A stretch of 7,568 nucleotides of DNA from Ferrithrix thermotolerans DSM 19514. GTDB lineage: Bacteria; Actinomycetota; Acidimicrobiia; Acidimicrobiales; Ilumatobacteraceae. This document shows, piece after piece, positions 6,093 through 7,568 of this stretch (its first letter is position 1; every line of letters starts with the position of its first letter). The stretch is from positions 1 to 7,568 of the forward strand of contig CAMCUE010000053.1 in assembly GCA_945878705.1 (NCBI GenBank), in the 5' to 3' direction. The notes under the pieces were generated by a model. That model had not been told where the DNA came from. It worked only from the letters and a program-made list of their open reading frames with translations, and made no database searches. The translations under genes and the position numbers were made by a program.

Positions 6093-7349
6093 TTAGGATC
6101 GTGGCGAGAGCAACATACCAGCAGCGACAGTTTGCCCAGACGATTCATCAACAAGAATAAATGAGCCAGTTGTGCGGTTCTGATGGTAGTCATCAAAGAA
6201 CAATGGACTCGTGGTGTGTAATGTGACGCGACCAATCTCGTTGAACTTCAAGTCTTTGATATCTGTCTCACGATGCAGATTTGAGATATCTAGTCGATAC
6301 AAGACATTTGAAACTTTTCCACGTGCAAGTTTTGTTGTGTGCTTGACCGTATAAATCTTGTCTAGTTGCAGAGGCGCAGCGTCATCCATCCAACACAGCA
6401 TCGCCTCTAGTTCTTGAGATGTTCTTGGACGATTGTTTGGTCGACACAGCATGTCGCCGCGAGTTATTGAAAGATCATCTTTCAATAAAACAGTGACGGC
6501 CTGACCAGGTTCGGCTTGGTCAACCGGCCCATCTGGTGAGTCAATGCCAGTGATCGTGCTGGTTAAGCCCGAAGGCAAAACCATGATGTCATCGCCGACT
6601 CGCAACATGCCACCGGCAACTCGTCCTGCATATCCGCGGTAGTCAGGTGTGTCAGCGCGTTGTGGTCGAATGACGTATTGCACTGGAAACCTTGTATCAA
6701 TTCGGTTGTCGTCGCTGGCAATATAAATATTTTCAAGATGATGCAACAGCGTCGGTCCTTCAAACCATGACATGTTTGCTGAACGGCTGACCACATTGTC
6801 GCCAGCGAGTGCGCTAATCGGTAAAAAAGTTACATCGTGCAAATCAAGACGCGACGCAAAAGTTTCAAACTCTTCACGGATCTTGTCAAAAACTGATTGA
6901 TCGTATTCGACGAGATCCATTTTGTTGATACAAATAACTAAGTGAGGCACGCCAAGCAAAGAAACAAGCAAACTGTGGCGACGAGTTTGTTCAACAACAC
7001 CGGTGCGCGCGTCAACGAGAACGATCGCCAGATCAGCATTTGAAGCACCTGTGATCATATTTCGTGTGTACTGAATGTGGCCGGGGCAGTCGGCGATTAT
7101 GAAACTGCGCTTGGGTGTTGCGAAGTAGCGATATGCAACATCAATTGTGATGCCTTGCTCGCGTTCGGCGCGCAAGCCGTCAGTTAGAAGCGACAAGTCA
7201 ACATAGTCATCGCCACGGCGCTTGCTTACTGCTTCAATGTGTTCTAGTTGATCTTCGAAAATACTTTTTGAGTCGTAAAGCAGACGACCGATCAAAGTTG
7301 ATTTACCGTCGTCAACTGAACCGACGGTTGCAAAATGCAAGCGCTCCAT
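6093..7349 (-). CDS. cysN: Sulfate adenylyltransferase, GTPase subunit 1
   Basis: With CysD it forms ATP sulfurylase, and its GTP hydrolysis drives formation of APS from sulfate and ATP in the cytoplasm. The 418-residue product has the full translation-factor GTPase set: P-loop GSVDDGKST (10-18), switch I EREQGITIDVAYRYF (62-76), DCPGH (87-91), NKMD (142-145) and SAL (179-181). Two beta-barrel domains follow, recognised by RPQRADTPDYRGYAGRV (228-244) and a C-terminal segment ending near 418. It ends after the barrels with no fused APS kinase; that enzyme is encoded by the next gene. The ATG overlaps the cysD TAA by 1 base (TAATG), so translational coupling with its obligate partner is likely. 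No residue central to catalysis appears to be missing. Confidence 0.97.
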   Translation of the reverse strand: MERLHFATVGSVDDGKSTLIGRLLYDSKSIFEDQLEHIEAVSKRRGDDYVDLSLLTDGLRAEREQGITIDVAYRYFATPKRSFIIADCPGHIQYTRNMITGASNADLAIVLVDARTGVVEQTRRHSLLVSLLGVPHLVICINKMDLVEYDQSVFDKIREEFETFASRLDLHDVTFLPISALAGDNVVSRSANMSWFEGPTLLHHLENIYIASDDNRIDTRFPVQYVIRPQRADTPDYRGYAGRVAGGMLRVGDDIMVLPSGLTSTITGIDSPDGPVDQAEPGQAVTVLLKDDLSITRGDMLCRPNNRPRTSQELEAMLCWMDDAAPLQLDKIYTVKHTTKLARGKVSNVLYRLDISNLHRETDIKDLKFNEIGRVTLHTTSPLFFDDYHQNRTTGSFILVDESSGQTVAAGMLLSPRS

Positions 7350-7568
7350 TAGAAGTATCCCGTTCGCTTACGATCTTCCATCCCGGCTTCCGAAATCCTG
7401 TCATCGGCGCGAGTTGCGCCACGCTCAGTGATGCGAGCAACTGAGGTCTCTGCGATCACTTGTTCAATCGTCGCCGCACTTGACTCAATTGCCGCGGTAC
7501 AAGTTGCATCTCCAACAGTACGAAACCTCACGAGTTCTTCGGATACTGTTTCACCTTCTTCGGGCTGT
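7349..7568 (-). CDS. cysD: Sulfate adenylyltransferase subunit 2, C-terminal part (cut by window edge)
   Basis: The frame is open from the right edge of the window to a TAA at 7349-7351, giving about 72 residues. It reads from PEEGETVSEELVRFRTVGD through ITERGATRADDRISEAG to the end MEDRKRTGYF. This is the conserved CysD tail: RFRTVG begins the last structural element, and the terminal R/K-x-GYF is shared with E. coli CysD. The TERGATRADDR wording is close to actinobacterial CysD proteins as I remember them. The catalytic ATP-binding domain lies outside the window, so the true start is not visible. CysD performs the adenylyl transfer and depends on CysN, whose start overlaps its stop by 1 base. 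Confidence 0.93.
   Translation of the reverse strand, partial: QPEEGETVSEELVRFRTVGDATCTAAIESSAATIEQVIAETSVARITERGATRADDRISEAGMEDRKRTGYF

Noticed and set aside
5718..6164. A 148-residue + strand frame opposite cysC
   Set aside because: It is antisense to cysC, whose catalytic motifs are clear in the opposite frame, and the product resembles nothing I know.
6065..6235. Longer cysC form beginning near 6235
   Set aside because: The extra 57 residues overlap the conserved cysN C-terminus and do not resemble APS kinase. A ribosome site precedes the ATG at 6064.

Overview
The window holds two convergent gene clusters that meet tail to tail near position 3,920. All genes are tightly packed: several starts overlap the previous stop, GTG or TTG starts are possible, and no gap exceeds about 30 bases. 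This suggests a bacterium with a compact genome. The CysD C-terminus (…TERGATRADDR…MEDRK…GYF) and the layout of the long second permease resemble actinobacterial homologues. The base composition looks moderate by eye rather than very GC-rich. A planktonic or streamlined actinobacterium would fit, but this is inference and no 16S or marker gene is present.

Left half (11-3914, + strand): three genes of a BMP/NupNOPQ-type ABC importer, the family known for nucleoside uptake. They are a double-ATPase subunit, a first permease and a second, longer permease. Both junctions are 4-base stop/start overlaps, so the subunits are probably translationally coupled. The usual substrate-binding lipoprotein is not in the window and may lie upstream of position 1.

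Right half (7568-3931, - strand, read right to left): cysD (only the C-terminus is in the window), cysN, cysC, a sulfotransferase and a molybdopterin adenylyltransferase (mog). CysD and CysN make adenosine phosphosulfate (APS) from sulfate and ATP, with GTP hydrolysis driving the reaction. CysC phosphorylates APS to PAPS. The sulfotransferase directly downstream has recognisable PAPS-binding motifs and can use that PAPS to sulfate an acceptor. No PAPS reductase gene is visible, so the cluster reads as a sulfate activation and sulfonation cassette rather than an assimilation operon. The acceptor cannot be deduced from sequence. The mog gene starts 6 bases after the sulfotransferase stop and probably shares its transcript, although its role in molybdenum cofactor synthesis has no obvious tie to sulfation.

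I found no RNA genes, mobile elements, CRISPR arrays or long repeats. The most notable feature is the cysDNC-sulfotransferase-mog arrangement. The components belong to known families, so I do not claim a wholly new system.
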